DNA from: Dryococelus australis
Taxonomy: Eukaryota; Arthropoda; Insecta; Phasmatodea; Phasmatidae
Assembly: GCA_029891345.1 (NCBI GenBank)
Contig: CM056994.1
Location: 226,788,991 to 226,852,990 of the forward strand
Direction of reading: 5' to 3'
Length of the DNA stretch: 64,000 bases
This document shows, piece by piece, positions 1 to 11,711 of the stretch. Numbering within the stretch: position 1 is the stretch's first letter; each line of letters opens with the position of its first letter. Under the pieces are notes generated by a model. It was not told where the DNA came from and searched no databases. It saw only the letters and a program-made list of their open reading frames with translations. Position numbers and translations under genes: made by a program.

Positions 1-3000
1 GTTTTGATTAGATTATTTTGGTATATTTTTCGTCACTTTTTAAAATTTCGTCAAACATTTCATTAATTTAAAAAAAGAGCGCTTGTATTTAAAAAAAATT
101 ATATATCTACACGTATAACTAATCACACCTATTTACTGTGATAAAAATTGGCAAATTTCGTCCTTTTTTAAATTTGATTTAGGTACATTTTTCGTCATTT
201 GTGTAACTGATTTTGGTACTTTCATTATTTTCTAAAAACAAAAGTTGCATGTTTACAATTAGTTAAAAAAAAGTTTTGTGGGAAACACTGCTAGGCCTTT
301 GAAAAGAGTAAAAACAGCATAATATCACTTCATGTAGGTATTTATAGTTGGTAGACCAATAATAAGCATCCTAATTCTCCTGCTTGAAAATTTACATGGA
401 ACTACACTGTTGAATTGTAATAAATGAAAATAAACATTCAAATATTTTTGAATAAACATAAATTAAGCAAATTCAGCTTTAAGTAAATGCCAATGTAGTC
501 ATCAATTTCATATTTTCTGCGGTGTTGTCATTCAGTTTTTATAATTAGGTAGCAAAATATTCTCAGCATTATTTTTCATACTATATTTAAGTGAATGTGG
601 AGTGGACAGCAACATATATGCTTAAGGAATTTTTTATTTTATAACCAAATATTTATTTAAAAATAAAATAGCTGCTTGTGACAAAGTTATAAAATATGTG
701 TCAGCAATTAATTCCTTTCCTCAGCAGGTTTTAAACCATTTTTCAGACAAAAATATTTGCAAAAAGAAATTACATTCCAGGACTGAAATTAAGTATGTTA
801 AAATGTGAACAATTGTAAACATTTATTTTCAGTAGCTATTTAATTTGTCAGTTTTATAAAAGTAAAAAAGTCAGATAAGGCAGTCAGGAATATTGTAGGC
901 CTAGGCCCAGCATAGGTTGGTTACAAGGTAGCCTTTTACACGAAAACAATTTTAGAGGTTAGGTAATACAAAAATGGTCACAACTTTTTCTAATGGATTG
1001 TTAGCTTCCATGAAAGCCAGGTTGTTGACAAAACAAATTCTTGTTTTTCAACTTTCATATTTTTCAACAGGGAAACAAGATCGGTAAGCGAAATTTGACG
1101 ATTTACAGCAGACGTCGATGCACCCTGAACTTTTCTGCTTCCATTGCTAAAGCTTTGTTTTTGCTATGAGTAGCACTGCCCTGGATGTGCTTTAGACAAG
1201 TGTCCTTTCTAGACAATTTTATTCGTACATAAATTTGCACATTAGTATTTTATTAACTTGGCCAAATACACAAAACCCCTCGTGAGAAAATTCTTTATTA
1301 TGGTCAAATACTCTTACAATCATTATTACTACACACGTCCGACATCTTTGTTCAGCCTTTAACACAAAGCAAGTAAGTAGAAACGAAACTCAATGCTGTT
1401 TTGGTGGGCCGTTATTTTCCTCTATAAGGTAGAATTTGCTACCAACCGTCCAACCAACATAATTATTTCAATTTTCAGACATATGTTTTAATTACTGCTA
1501 ATAATAATTAGGTAAAAATGATATAATTAAATGCTGTATTTACAAATGGTAAAATTGAACTAAATGTGTGTTTAACAATGGATTGTACAGAATACATAGG
1601 TTGGCTACTCTGTTAACTGCACAATAGTTTATTAAAATGCTAATTGTACATATTTATTTCTTTATAAAAGCCATTTTCGCGGATATCCATAATTCTTGTA
1701 CCATTTATTTTTAGGCAATATGCATTTGACAATTCAATAAAGCTCAATTATTCCAATTCCTGCAATTGTTTGCAACCAACTCCACCTTCTCCAGTAACGA
1801 ACATAATAGCAACGGAATCAAAACAAGTGCATCACGTTTGTTTATCGGTGGCAATATTACAATATATATATCACATGTGTCACAATATATATAGAATACT
1901 TGCGATATATATAGAAAAATTTGCTATATATCTCGAACACTGCGGTATATATCGTGATTCTCACGATACTTATCGCCCAAATGTGTAGTAATCGATTCTA
2001 TTAATATATTGATTATGTGGAGAGATAAGTTATTTTCATGATTATTTCGCGGATTTCCGAAAATTAGTCAATTTCACAGAGATGAATGAATTTCACGACT
2101 TCGCACGCCGCGAAAAACATGTGTCTCTAAACATGAGGAAAGGGGAAAATGCAAGTGTGCATTGGACTCAAACATTTGTTTATAAATGTTTTCTTCAGTG
2201 ACAAAACAGCTGTGGTGGTAGGATACATGGAGGCCGTGCTACCTTTCTAGAACTGCCAAAATTTACACCACTTACATGAAATCGACTATATCCCTTATCC
2301 CTGGTGTTATGGTTAAGCATAAATGAAAATACGTCTCAATATCAGCTAAAAAGAAAAACTGTATGTGCAGTGGGTTCGGATACTGTAACATCAGCCAATA
2401 TTTAATATAGTATATTAGCTCAGCTCTAGTTTCAATTTTGTGTTTATTTTCTTACTTTAATTTGCTTTTTATCTGTTATGGCTAATGCAGTTACGAGATA
2501 AACTTAAATATCAGAGGCTGATATGGACAAGTACATTTTTACTTGTTTTTGAACAAATAAAAAAATACAGCTATGACTAAAACAAAAGTCTTTTTTTAAA
2601 ACAGTTTGAACCAACAAAAAAGCTGATTAGCCCTACATATCAAGTTTGCAAAGATGATTTTGTGAGCACAGAAAGTTGTCTTAAGATACAGTGACCAGTT
2701 TCTGAAATACAAATATATGACACTTAGGAAAATAAAATAATTTTTATTTGTGAAATAGGTGATTAACTTTCATCTTACAGGTCAGAAAATTTAGCATTGA
2801 TAACCATTGGTTTTTAAAATACCCAGTTTCACATCACCTTCTAACATTTAACTCATAATCCAGGTAGAAAAAAAAGGCGAAAGAGTAACTTCACGTCATT
2901 AATAATTTACACATCAATCAATAAAATGTTGTAACTACATAACATCACACACAAGAAGACAACACAGCAAACACAAATAAGTCTCGTAACAAAGTATTTT

Positions 3001-3228
3001 AACCATATTAAAAAAATGATTTACTCTAAAAGTACACACTCAACATATTCTCCTGAACACTATTTTCTATAACTGTTCTGTGTAAGATACTTTCAGTAAA
3101 AAGACCAAATTGAAAGCCAGTTGATAATTTGTGACTTCGAAACGAGATTCTACTGTATACAGTATTAGGTGACCATCAGTATAATTTCTAAATGTTGGTG
3201 GCTACATGAGTCAGCACAAAGTAAATGT
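1..3228. other. AT-rich intergenic DNA, no gene
   Basis: No reading frame here resembles a protein. A short motif, GGTAYATTTTTCGTCA, occurs near 20 and again near 182. At 1850-1985 a cluster of short ATATAT-centred palindromes occurs, and TTTCGCGGAT appears near 1676 and 2047, perhaps from a decayed foldback element whose ends I cannot fix. One dispersed repeat (2145-2290) is listed separately. Confidence 0.6.
2145..2290 (+). repeat. dispersed repeat, copy 1
   Basis: This stretch of about 145 bp matches 36492-36640 at roughly 80-85 percent by eye, including shared blocks AATGCAAGTGTGCATTGGAC and TTCTTCAGTGACAAAACAGC. Neither copy keeps a shared open frame, so it looks like non-coding interspersed repeat DNA. 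The family is not recognised. Confidence 0.7.
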
Positions 3229-3844
3229 TACAGTAGAGTCTCGAATATCTGACCTAAACGGACTGAGGCCGGGTCGGATTATCAGGAAGGTCAGATAACT
3301 AGGAAAGTAAAAAATAAGACATTTAAAAGTTTAGAAATACATTAATTATTTGAAATATTACATTAAAACTTGATAAAAGGACACTTGATACATTGATAAA
3401 TTATTATAAGATTTAAACTTGATGAAAGCAGTTGGTAATTGGCTTTTGTTTACCAGCTGTTTGATGTTTTCTACCTGCTAGATCTTGTATCTCTGTATAA
3501 GACCTGAACCGCTTACTGCAGAAAGGAATGTCCACTTTTCCTAATTTTACAGTAGAGACAAAAAACTGCATAAAACCAGTTTAAAGAAATTTCTTTCCAT
3601 ACACCAATTTTTCTCTGTTAAATATAAGTATACTTGTTTAATTTATACAATTAAAAATCTTTTATGATGCATGGGGAAAGGTAGAAATTTTATTTTTCGG
3701 TTCTGGACATGTTTAACTTCTGCAGTAAATTTGGTTGTCAAATGAATTGTTGGGGTTAATTAATTGTTAAAAAATATAATGTTATATATATACATATTTT
3801 AATGTAATAGACATTGTTTGTTACATATGTCTATATAATATTTG

Positions 3845-5075
3845 ACATTTAGGAATGTTGAATTACACAGTTATTTTCATGTTCATCACAATATGCCATT
3901 GTTACAGGCCATGGTGTGATTGGATTCCAAAACTGCAGCTTGTCTTGAGGGATATAGACCAAAGTTTTCCTGATTTTAATTTTTTTTTTTTGTAGTTTAT
4001 AGGCACTACAGATGTATAGGCTTTCTTTGAAGGGGGTTCCAAGGGTTGTACAGCATTTCTCAGCCTAAAAGTGTCCATCAAGCCAGTAATGTTCATGTTA
4101 CACATAACAATATGCGAAGTTTTAGCTGAAAATGTCATCTCACTGTATTTTGAAAGTGTGAAAGACATTTTTAGGTGCCTAGGAATAACTTTACCATACA
4201 AATCGTTGCTCAAGCAGGTTCGTTTGTAGAATTTAGGCCACCAGGAACTGTAGTCAATAAAATACTCCACCTTCATTTTAACAATGGAAAACTTGATAAG
4301 ATTTATGAGGAATGTTTTATGAGTTCAGCAACGTCATCCACTGTCTAGTACCTTTCCTCCTTCTCCTCAACTTCCTCCTAATTATCCCAAAATTCCTAAT
4401 ATTCAGCATGAACGAGTGACCTCTAACAGGGAAAGTAACTTTAATGTCATTGAATCTTTTGTTCACAACACAGTCCCTCATCATCCTAACCAGAGTATTG
4501 TTTTTGTTTTGACCCGCACAGTTGCCCCCAAAAAAGTACAAAGTTTTTACATCCTTGTCGATTTTATTTTCATGGTACTAATTCAACATCATACACACTT
4601 CATTTGCGCCCTTCCCTCCCTCACCATCATGGTAGATGAAAACTGTAATTTCCCACGAAGCTAGGTTATGAACACAAAAAATAGTCACAGTAAGTTGCCT
4701 AAAATAGTAGGTGTCCTGAACCGGAATGCAAGGTAGGGAGACGTTTGCCATGAAATCAATACAGATCCCAACAATTTTTGTAGGCTCCTTCACACATCTG
4801 GCTCTGATTTCCTTAAGTGAGATGTAAAATTTTCTGGCTCTGCGCTTATATGCAAAAATCTTGGCGACAGTCACTCGCTCGCATTGAGCTCCTCGCATGT
4901 TACACAGGCATCCACAGGTTTGCCAAAATCAAGTGAATAATTTTCATTGAAATACTGCCAGAAAAATTTGTACGAAAGCCTCTTCTCACTTCCTAGGGTT
5001 GTGATAAAAAAAATAGTGTTCTTTTTTCCTAAATACTTCATGAATGATGTGTACATTAAGGTTAGCTGTTAAATT
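3845..5075 (-). pseudogene. DUF7869-family gene fragment inside the Tigger element
   Basis: Read on the minus strand, broken frames give in order: PVDACVTCEEL (near 4890), IPVQDTYYFRQL, YHDGEGGKGANEVC, GGNCAGQNKNN (near 4520), FPVRGHSFM and GKVIPRHLKM (near 4170). This order is characteristic of DUF7869-type proteins, common in arthropods and thought to derive from transposases with an RNase H-like fold. Breaks: a frameshift near 4885, an in-frame TAG just after the EVC block (near 4565), and a frameshift near 4300. A polypyrimidine-AG (TTTAACAG) lies just upstream of the first conserved block near 5067, resembling a splice acceptor. If real, that points to capture of genomic DNA rather than a processed copy. 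It lies downstream of the Tigger transposase, within the same TIRs. Confidence 0.75.
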
Positions 5076-5283
5076 CCAACACAAATCACAGTAACATTAG
5101 AACAAAACACTGCAACAAAATACAACACAGAGTGGTTAAGTTCAACTGTCAAACAACAGACTGTAGTTTGACAACCAGCCACGTAGTGCCACCAACATTT
5201 TGTTTACTGCAGAAATGGATCTTGTCAACGACTAGTTTCCAATCTGCAGTACACGGACAATCGAAGGCATTACCAGGCCTCTG

Positions 5284-6881
5284 CTATCGTGCAGACACGT
5301 TTTCTTCCTGTGGTAAATGATCTGTTGACCCACTAAAAAACTGTAATCTTCCAAAAAAGGAAATGTGTAAATGTTGGACTAGTTGCCTTTCTGCAGTATG
5401 TGGTTCCTCTGTTGATGAAGTTTCCTCCAGCTGTTCCATGTATTTCAACGCTATCTCTCTGGCTTTGTGTCTTTTGGTGTGATAAATTATGTCCCCACTC
5501 TTTGCACCCGCTTCTTCTCCTTCATTCTCTTCTGTTTCTTTCTCCTTCAGTACCATATTAATGATTTCTTCATGTGTCACTTCAAACTCTTGATCTTGAG
5601 AAAAACATTGATTAAAGTCCTCCACTGTTGCTTCATCACACCCTTCCAATTTTCTTAGCAAAGACAGCATGTTTTCCTGATAAGCATTCTCAAGTTGCTC
5701 ACTATCCCAAGATTCTTCTTCCTGACCCTTACCTTCACTTAACAAAACTTTCCAAGACTTTGCAATTGTTGTTGAGCTTACACTTTCCCACGATTGGGCT
5801 ATGTAATAAACAACTGCCTTTAAATTTAAACTTCATAATGTTTGAACCATAACTTCTCCTTGATCAATAGAAACAACTAAAGTTGAAAGAAGGTTTCTGC
5901 GATAATTTCTTTTTAATGTCTCTAAAATCCCTTGATCCATGGGCTAACAGATTGCTGCAACATTCGGAGGCAAAAACATGGCTTTTATTTCTCTGTCTTG
6001 AAGTTGTTCTTCATTCGGATGAGGAGCGCTTTCCAGAAGAAGTATTGCTTATCTTGGCAAATTATTATTCTGCAAAAATTTATCAGCTTGTGGTACAAAT
6101 TCATTAAAAAACCATTCTTTGAAAATGTCGGAACTCATCCACGCACTTTTTTGGTTGAAATATTTCACTGGAAGAGCATTTTTAGACATGTTCTTAAATA
6201 CTCTTGGAATTTTTTGATTTTGCTATCATAGCAAGTTTCATTTTAAGATTTGCTGTGGCATTACTACAAGCCAGTATCGGGATTCGTTCCTCACTATGCT
6301 TGTAGCCAGATGCTGCCGCTTCAGACTTAGCTGCAAGTGTTTTAGCAGGTAACATTTTGAAATATAGTCCTCTCTCATCACAATAGATCTGATTACCTGT
6401 CAAGCTTTCCTTGTCCAACAGCTTATGAAACTTCTCTTTGAAGGATTCCATCGACACATCATTTGCTGAAAGCTTTTCTCTACAGATATTTAGCTGCCAC
6501 ATATCATACTTTTTCTTCCACCTATCAAGCCAGCCCACGCTGGCTGTCAAGTTAGGGTCACCTTCATTAAATTCAGTTCTGAATTTTAAGGCTTTTTCCT
6601 GTAATATTGGTCCAGATATCGGGACACCTTTATCTCTGTAGTGAGTGAACCAAAGAAACAAAGCTTTGCTGACTTTATCGTACTCACATTTTTTCATGGT
6701 TTTTCTTTTATTGTAGAGCATTAGTTGTCACTCGCTCGGAACACCACTTTTCTATCTCATTTTGGTTCCTCCTCCAGTTTCCCACGGTCGTTTTTCCAAT
6801 AATCCATGCCACTTTTAATAATGTTTCACCGTTGTCCAATCTCTTCAAAGCTTTGACTTTTTCCCTCTTTGGAGCCACTAT
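5284..6881 (-). pseudogene. Tigger/pogo transposase (CENP-B HTH + DDE), broken
   Basis: Order on the minus strand: an N-terminal HTH_psq-like segment (6881 to about 6725, with ALKRLDNGETLLKVAW), a CENP-B-type second HTH (RKTMKK... GVPISGPILQEKA), the DDE core, and an acidic tail (about 5745-5284) with the EEIINMV motif and a YMEQLEE helix. Core motifs: first Asp in YCDERGLYFKMLP; the second catalytic position reads LLLESAP where the family has LLLDNAP; third Asp in MDQGILETLKRNYRR. Defects: a frameshift near 6722 between the two HTHs, a frameshift near 6200, stop codons before AILLLE and before PMDQG, and a further frame change before the tail. Asp-to-Glu at the second position and the stops make it inactive. 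Related host proteins (jerky, TIGD) share this architecture, but the flanking TIRs show this is the transposon itself. Confidence 0.9.
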
Positions 6882-7254
6882 AACGCAACACAGAACACGG
6901 TAAATAAAAACTCTACTACAGCAGTAAAAATCAACAACAGAAAGTCAAGAGAACAGAATGCAGTCAACACGTCAACACATTGGCTAATACCACTCGGTAC
7001 TGATAGTGAACGAATGGAGCAGTGTCGTGTTATGAAGTTTCGAGGTCATCGGCTGGAGTTGGCGCGCTACTGTGTAGACCTGCCCGTGTACAGTCAAGTC
7101 TTCAAAACAGTGGTGCGCACGCACGAGTGCGGTATACTCGTTTACGCTCAGCAATTTGCGATATGCTAATGGATTTTTTTCTGGCAACCAGGTCAGGGTC
7201 GGATAAAACAGAATGTCTGATTAGTGAAGGTCGGATGACCGGGAGTCTACTGTA

Positions 7255-8416
7255 CTTCCATATACATAAAATCATTAGAATAATCATATTTTATTATAAA
7301 ACCGAAAAAAGCCCCCTTTCATTAGAAAAGTGCGAAAAAAAAAAAATTGAACAGATTTCAAGGGGATGAGAATAAATTTACTAACTTTGTGCAACATGTA
7401 GCCAGAAACATGACTAATACAACTGGAAACTCTCCACCACCACATAACCTGAAACACGCTTAATGGTTTATCCAAAATATATGGCACATGATGGAAAAAT
7501 AATGACATCTGTGATCCTTAAAATTTATTATTTCTTTATAACTTTAAATGAGCCAAAATATTTTATTGGAAACTCTTTCACAGTGATGTTTGAGGTAATG
7601 TCCTTCATTGTTTAGGTTTATGTATGAAAAGGAAGTACAGAAATTGATAGTAGTTACAACACTACATGCACAAAATTTCTTTAAAAATAAAATGTTAGTT
7701 AAAAATAATTCAATAGCCACATATAATTCTACAAGTGACAAGACATTTGCTTAATACTAATACATTACAGATATGGTACGATACCTATGATCATAATTTT
7801 TGTCTACACAAATTCCTATTATAAGAAAAAATAAAATACATCTGACAGAATACAACTACATGAACATCCTACTGAACCTCTGAATGCAGGTGGCTACGAG
7901 CGTGGCAAACCTGCTCACCAGCACACTTCATAACAAGACACTAACCATCACAGCCAAGCCTTCTTGGCCCCAAACACACATCAGGGCAAGTCAGTACAAT
8001 GTCTGCATTTATAACAAAACACTGCAAATTATGTTATTTGAAACTTATGTAAGAATATATTAAAACTCACTGCTTGACCAATAATAATATGAAAGTGGTT
8101 CACTCAAGACATTATAACTGACACAAACATTTTCTATAAACAATCTGCGTACCTTGTAATTAAATATAAGCACAGTTGAAATATACGCTATTAACAGTTG
8201 TGGTTATAATCAATAAAAGGGAATGCCAATTTTAATTTTCATGAAATTTGACGACTTTACAGTGTAAGGACATGTCCATTAGACTACAGAGAACCTTGCG
8301 GTACTCAAGTAACCACAGCTACTCCTCCTCTTGACTCATACATTGGTAGCACAAATGTAATTATGGGGAAGTGGTGGAGTGGACATGCACACATGACAAC
8401 ATATTGCTTAAAGTAC
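7255..8416. other. AT-rich spacer, no gene
   Basis: The only open frames are short, AT-biased and without recognisable domains. No repeat boundaries seen. Confidence 0.6.
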
Positions 8417-8424
8417 ACACAGAT

Positions 8425-9202
8425 CAGCATTGCCAACCTAGTTGTTGAAGAAATTGGCAGACATTGCTAAAAAATTCAGTAGGTTTCGGTAGCCACTTTA
8501 CTAGTAAAAAAATAGTAAATAAAAAAAGCACGAAAATACTTACTGAGTCTATTTCAAGTAAATCAAGGTAAACATTCATGTATATTTAACATAAAAGGAG
8601 TAGTTATAAAAACAAAACTCTGTCCATGAACAATAATGTTGAAGTTGTGAGTGAAGAATGTTCCTGAACTATAGTTGCAGAAGTAAATCATAAAAAAATG
8701 CACTCATCTTTACTTACTAAAAAAAAATTGGGTAGATTTTGGTAGCCACTTTACTAGTCTTAAAATAGTAAATAAAAAAAGCATGAAAATATTTACTGAG
8801 TCAACAAGTATAGTTGGATAGGTTATTCCAAAGAACCCTCTTTAAGTGCTTGCAGCAGACAACAGCGCTAACAATTTTATGAAGTGAGGATGGCTTAGGA
8901 TTCTTTTGGTGCTGCAATACCAAAAATGAATAGGGCAATGTCATATTACAAAGAGAAATAAACCTTAAAAAGGTGCGTGTTTATGACAGCCTTCTCATAC
9001 CAACTTAGCATTGTAGTTTACATGCTACATTATTCGTAGAAACAGTCCAACAATTTACAGGACTTTTCAGGTAGCATCTTACATAATGTTGTTTTTTGAT
9101 AAAAGGAAAAAAATCGGTAGAAATTGAATTATTTCGGTATATCGGTAGACAAAGATCAGTTTCGGTAGATCTACCGAAAAATTGGTAGGGTTAGCAATGC
9201 TG
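8425..9202. mobile_element. non-autonomous hAT element
   Basis: Left terminus CAGCATTGCCAACCTA; the right terminus read inward is CAGCATTGCTAACCCTA. Flanking 8-bp direct repeats ACACAGAT (8417-8424) and ACACAAAT (9203-9210) match 7 of 8, the target-duplication length of hAT transposons. The 778-bp interior encodes nothing. It carries a direct repeat of about 70 bp (near 8483-8555 and 8738-8812, both containing GGTAGCCACTTTACTAGT) and many GGTAGA/CGGTA motifs. It also has a perfect 20-bp palindrome at 9160-9179, as expected of hAT subterminal transposase-binding regions. Confidence 0.85.
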
Positions 9203-9210
9203 ACACAAAT

Positions 9211-9642
9211 ATGCAGAAGCATAAAAGTAGTATTTTTGTCCAGAAAATGCTTTTCCATCCCTAATCAGTGGCTCCAATATACACAAAACAAATCCCCATC
9301 AACAAAGTTTCCAGTTCAGCATCACAACACACACATTTATAAGTGAAATTTTTGTATTCAGTACCTGTTAGCATAAAGCAATTAACATTCATTGTGAAAC
9401 AGACATATGTTTCTTACAGCAAGCATTTATGTATGGTGAGATGTAAAACAATTTCAGTATCTTCATTACCAATACTAATCCACTAACAAATATAAAATGA
9501 TGCTACCATAACAATAAAAAGTGAAAATACAATTAATTTTAGACATGACAAGAGAAATAGCAAACGATGCATTACAATGACATCCATGAATGTGGTCTGC
9601 CTGTGCTGAAAAACTTTGGCCAAAACTCGAAATAACGATCCA
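9211..9642. other. AT-rich spacer upstream of family-A LTR
   Basis: No coding signal. The start of the downstream LTR is uncertain. Alignment with the solo LTR at 50.45 kb supports a start near 9643, with 9578 (TGACATCC) as an alternative. Confidence 0.45.
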
Positions 9643-10853
9643 TGATGCTTTGCAACAATGGGATGAACAACTTCAGCTCATCAGAAAGCATAGCCATGCA
9701 TCTGATTTCAAAGGAGTTTACATTGTTGACTGCCATGAGTCAAGAGATTTTACTGTTTTCCATGGCAAGAATGGACGATCAACAGATTGTTTTGTTCACA
9801 GGTCCACCGAGACTATGCATTCCAAGGCACCGGGTTCCACAGCACGCCGCTAGATAGCTGCTTCGCCGCCTCCCTCATTCTCCAAGCCAGCCGGTGACGT
9901 CAAGCATGAGGAAACTATGCTATCGCCACCCCTGCAAACTACCCCAGCCAATGACCACAGAGGAAAGACCTAACCGCATTTGTGCTGAAGAAATGCAACC
10001 GCCATGCCGTCTACACACTAAGACACTGTGGCTCCTTCTGGGCAACAATTGCGTAGGGAGTTAGTGAAAGTTTAAGTTGTTATCGCAGTGCTCATCTACC
10101 CCCCCCCCCCTTTTTGTGGGTACCAGATCACCTCTACCATGATAACGTAGGTTTAAGCTTCCCTTAAAGCTCTTGCCAATGTGGGAGGTAGTGCAAACAC
10201 CACATGTTTATTTCCCGTCATATGGAATAAATACAGTATTTTATCTGACTCCCGAGTACTCCTTTCCTGTAGACTTTTCACCTCCCCTAATTTACCTCAC
10301 ACCGCTAAGAGAAATGCAGACTGCCTGGGAAAATAACTCATTCAAGCCAGCACACTGTCAAGCCAGCCCACACACACTAGCAATGGCCAACCTTTCTGCA
10401 TACCATGGTAGACAGAATGATAGAGCCCACACACAGGTACTCTGGCTCCGGACTAGCTTTTAAATTCGGTGCTTGCTCTCTCCACTGCGTTTTGGCGCCG
10501 GAGGGGTCATTCCCTGAGTTGGGAAGACTTGGCTGGGTATACACCCACGTACAGGGAATTTCAACAAACAAGGCCTGACTCCCAGTGCTCACCGCGTTTA
10601 GGCACCAAGCACTGTGATAGGGAGACAGTTAAGTTGGCAGAAGCTCCTTGTGGCACTACGCTAAGTAGAGCAACACATTCCCTATATTTCACATCATCGA
10701 TATGAGTCCTCTATATTAGACGAGTACCAGTGCCAAGTAGGGAATAAATTGAAACCAGCAACTCCGTCAAAAGGATGTGCCTGAACTAGTGCCCGACAAA
10801 ACCAAACCCTCCTTGATGTAGTGCTTGTCAGCCAGCCAAGGCATCACGCATCA
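9643..10853 (+). repeat. family A 5' LTR, internally deleted
   Basis: Aligns to the solo LTR (50450-52527) from ATGATGCTTTGCAACAATGG at the start to GGCATCACGCATCA at the end. It lacks the TATA region (junction near 9970-10010) and the U5 ORF. The ORF deletion joins ...GATATGAGT to CCTCTATATTAG near 10707, where the other copies have AGT at both edges, i.e. a short microhomology. AATAAA is retained near 10228. A C-tract (about 10099-10112) interrupts R. The exact 5' end is uncertain by about 65 bp. Confidence 0.75.
9749..9852 (+). pseudogene. U3 coding remnant (VLFTGP motif) in family A 5' LTR
   Basis: A short frame ending in QIVLFTGPPRLCI matches LLFTGPLRLCI at 50.6 kb in the solo LTR. It lies in U3 upstream of the promoter, so in the 3' LTR it would be transcribed as the 3' end of the genomic RNA. 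It could be the C-terminus of pol or a small extra ORF running into the LTR. Function unknown; the frame closes early in this copy. Confidence 0.35.
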
Positions 10854-10873
10854 AGAAGAGGGGTAGTATTTTC

Positions 10874-10891
10874 TAGCACCCAACGTGGGGC
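10874..10891 (+). other. primer-binding-site-like sequence
   Basis: TAGCACCCAACGTGGGGC lies 20 bp after the LTR end and about 95 bp before gag. Sequences ending CCAACGTGGGGC are common at the primer-binding position of insect LTR elements. The tRNA was not identified. Confidence 0.5.
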
Positions 10892-10985
10892 ATTTTGCCG
10901 TTATAGTAACGACTAGGCAGCAAGTACAGGTCAGCCAGACCCAGTCAAGAACCGCCTGGACTTCGGGGAGTCCGATAAACAACCT

Positions 10986-11711
10986 GTGGCACTCAAAACC
11001 GCAACTGAAATGTCCACAGCCAACATGAACGAACAGGAGCTCGACTGCATAGCTGCAGCCACAACCGAACACCGCCGCTGTTCGAAACCAAGCTGCCCCG
11101 GCACAGGGAACCACAGGATCCAGTGCGCCCACTGCCAACAATGGTATCATTATTCCTGCCTCGACTGGGCAGACGAACCCCACTACGCTGATGGCCTAGC
11201 GTACCGGTGCAACAATTGTAGACCACGGCAGGCGGCATACTGTAATTGGATAACATGCTCAGGGCACAGGACCCACACAATGCGATGTATCCTGTGTGAG
11301 GAATCCTATCACCACAATTGCATCAGATGGCTAGAAGAACGAATTATCAGATATGGAATGGTGTATCAATGGGAGGTCTGCCAAAATGCCTCAGATTACA
11401 GACTGCATAATCCCGGACTGACCTCCCACCACAGCATGACTCACTGCTCGGGGGAGCTGCAATTGCCAGAGTTCAGGGGACGACCTCACGAGGACACGCT
11501 AGTATTCGTGGACGAATGTGAACGGAAATTTCACACACATGAAATGCTCAAGAAGCAATGTGTCTCACGAGCACAGGCCAGACTGAAGGGCAAAGCCCTT
11601 GACTGGTGGCAGAAATATGCTGAATTTGTTTCAGAGTGGAGCCAACTCAGTAACCGACTCGCACAATTTACAGGTGAAGAGGAACTGGCGCGCCTCACTA
11701 CGGAATTTTAA
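10986..11711 (+). CDS. Gag with two N-terminal PHD-type zinc fingers (family A)
   Basis: Open frame of 241 codons. Finger 1: C32-x4-C37-x9-C47-x2-C50-x4-H55-x2-C58-x16-C75-x2-C78, the canonical C4HC3 order of a PHD finger, with W53 two residues before H55. Finger 2 has exactly the same spacing (C86, C91, C101, C104, H109, C112, position 129, C132), but position 129 is Trp (TGG), one base from Cys. From about residue 158 the protein looks like a retrotransposon Gag: LPEFRGRPHEDTLVF, then ARLKGKALDWW and a W..L..L..F helix. The frame ends at TAA (11709-11711), and Gag homology continues in another frame to about 11925. PHD fingers usually read histone H3 tails, so chromatin targeting is conceivable; that is inference. 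No CCHC knuckle was seen. The start is the first ATG downstream of the primer-binding-like site that precedes the fingers. Confidence 0.8.
   Translation: MALKTATEMSTANMNEQELDCIAAATTEHRRCSKPSCPGTGNHRIQCAHCQQWYHYSCLDWADEPHYADGLAYRCNNCRPRQAAYCNWITCSGHRTHTMRCILCEESYHHNCIRWLEERIIRYGMVYQWEVCQNASDYRLHNPGLTSHHSMTHCSGELQLPEFRGRPHEDTLVFVDECERKFHTHEMLKKQCVSRAQARLKGKALDWWQKYAEFVSEWSQLSNRLAQFTGEEELARLTTEF

Larger units (their letters stand above)
3231..7252 (-). mobile_element. Tigger/pogo-like DNA transposon with nested DUF7869 gene fragment
   Basis: The left end (3231) starts CAGTAGAGTCTCGAATATCT and the right end, read inward from 7252, starts CAGTAGACTCCCGGTCATCC. Both continue with a second 'GTCGGAT' block, typical of pogo/Tigger terminal inverted repeats. 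TA flanks each end (3229-3230 and 7253-7254), the target duplication of the Tc1/mariner superfamily. The element is about 4.0 kb, longer than the usual 2.5-3 kb Tigger. The excess is explained by a DUF7869 gene fragment (about 3845-5075) lying in the same orientation downstream of the transposase. The transposase is broken, so the copy is not autonomous. Confidence 0.92.
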
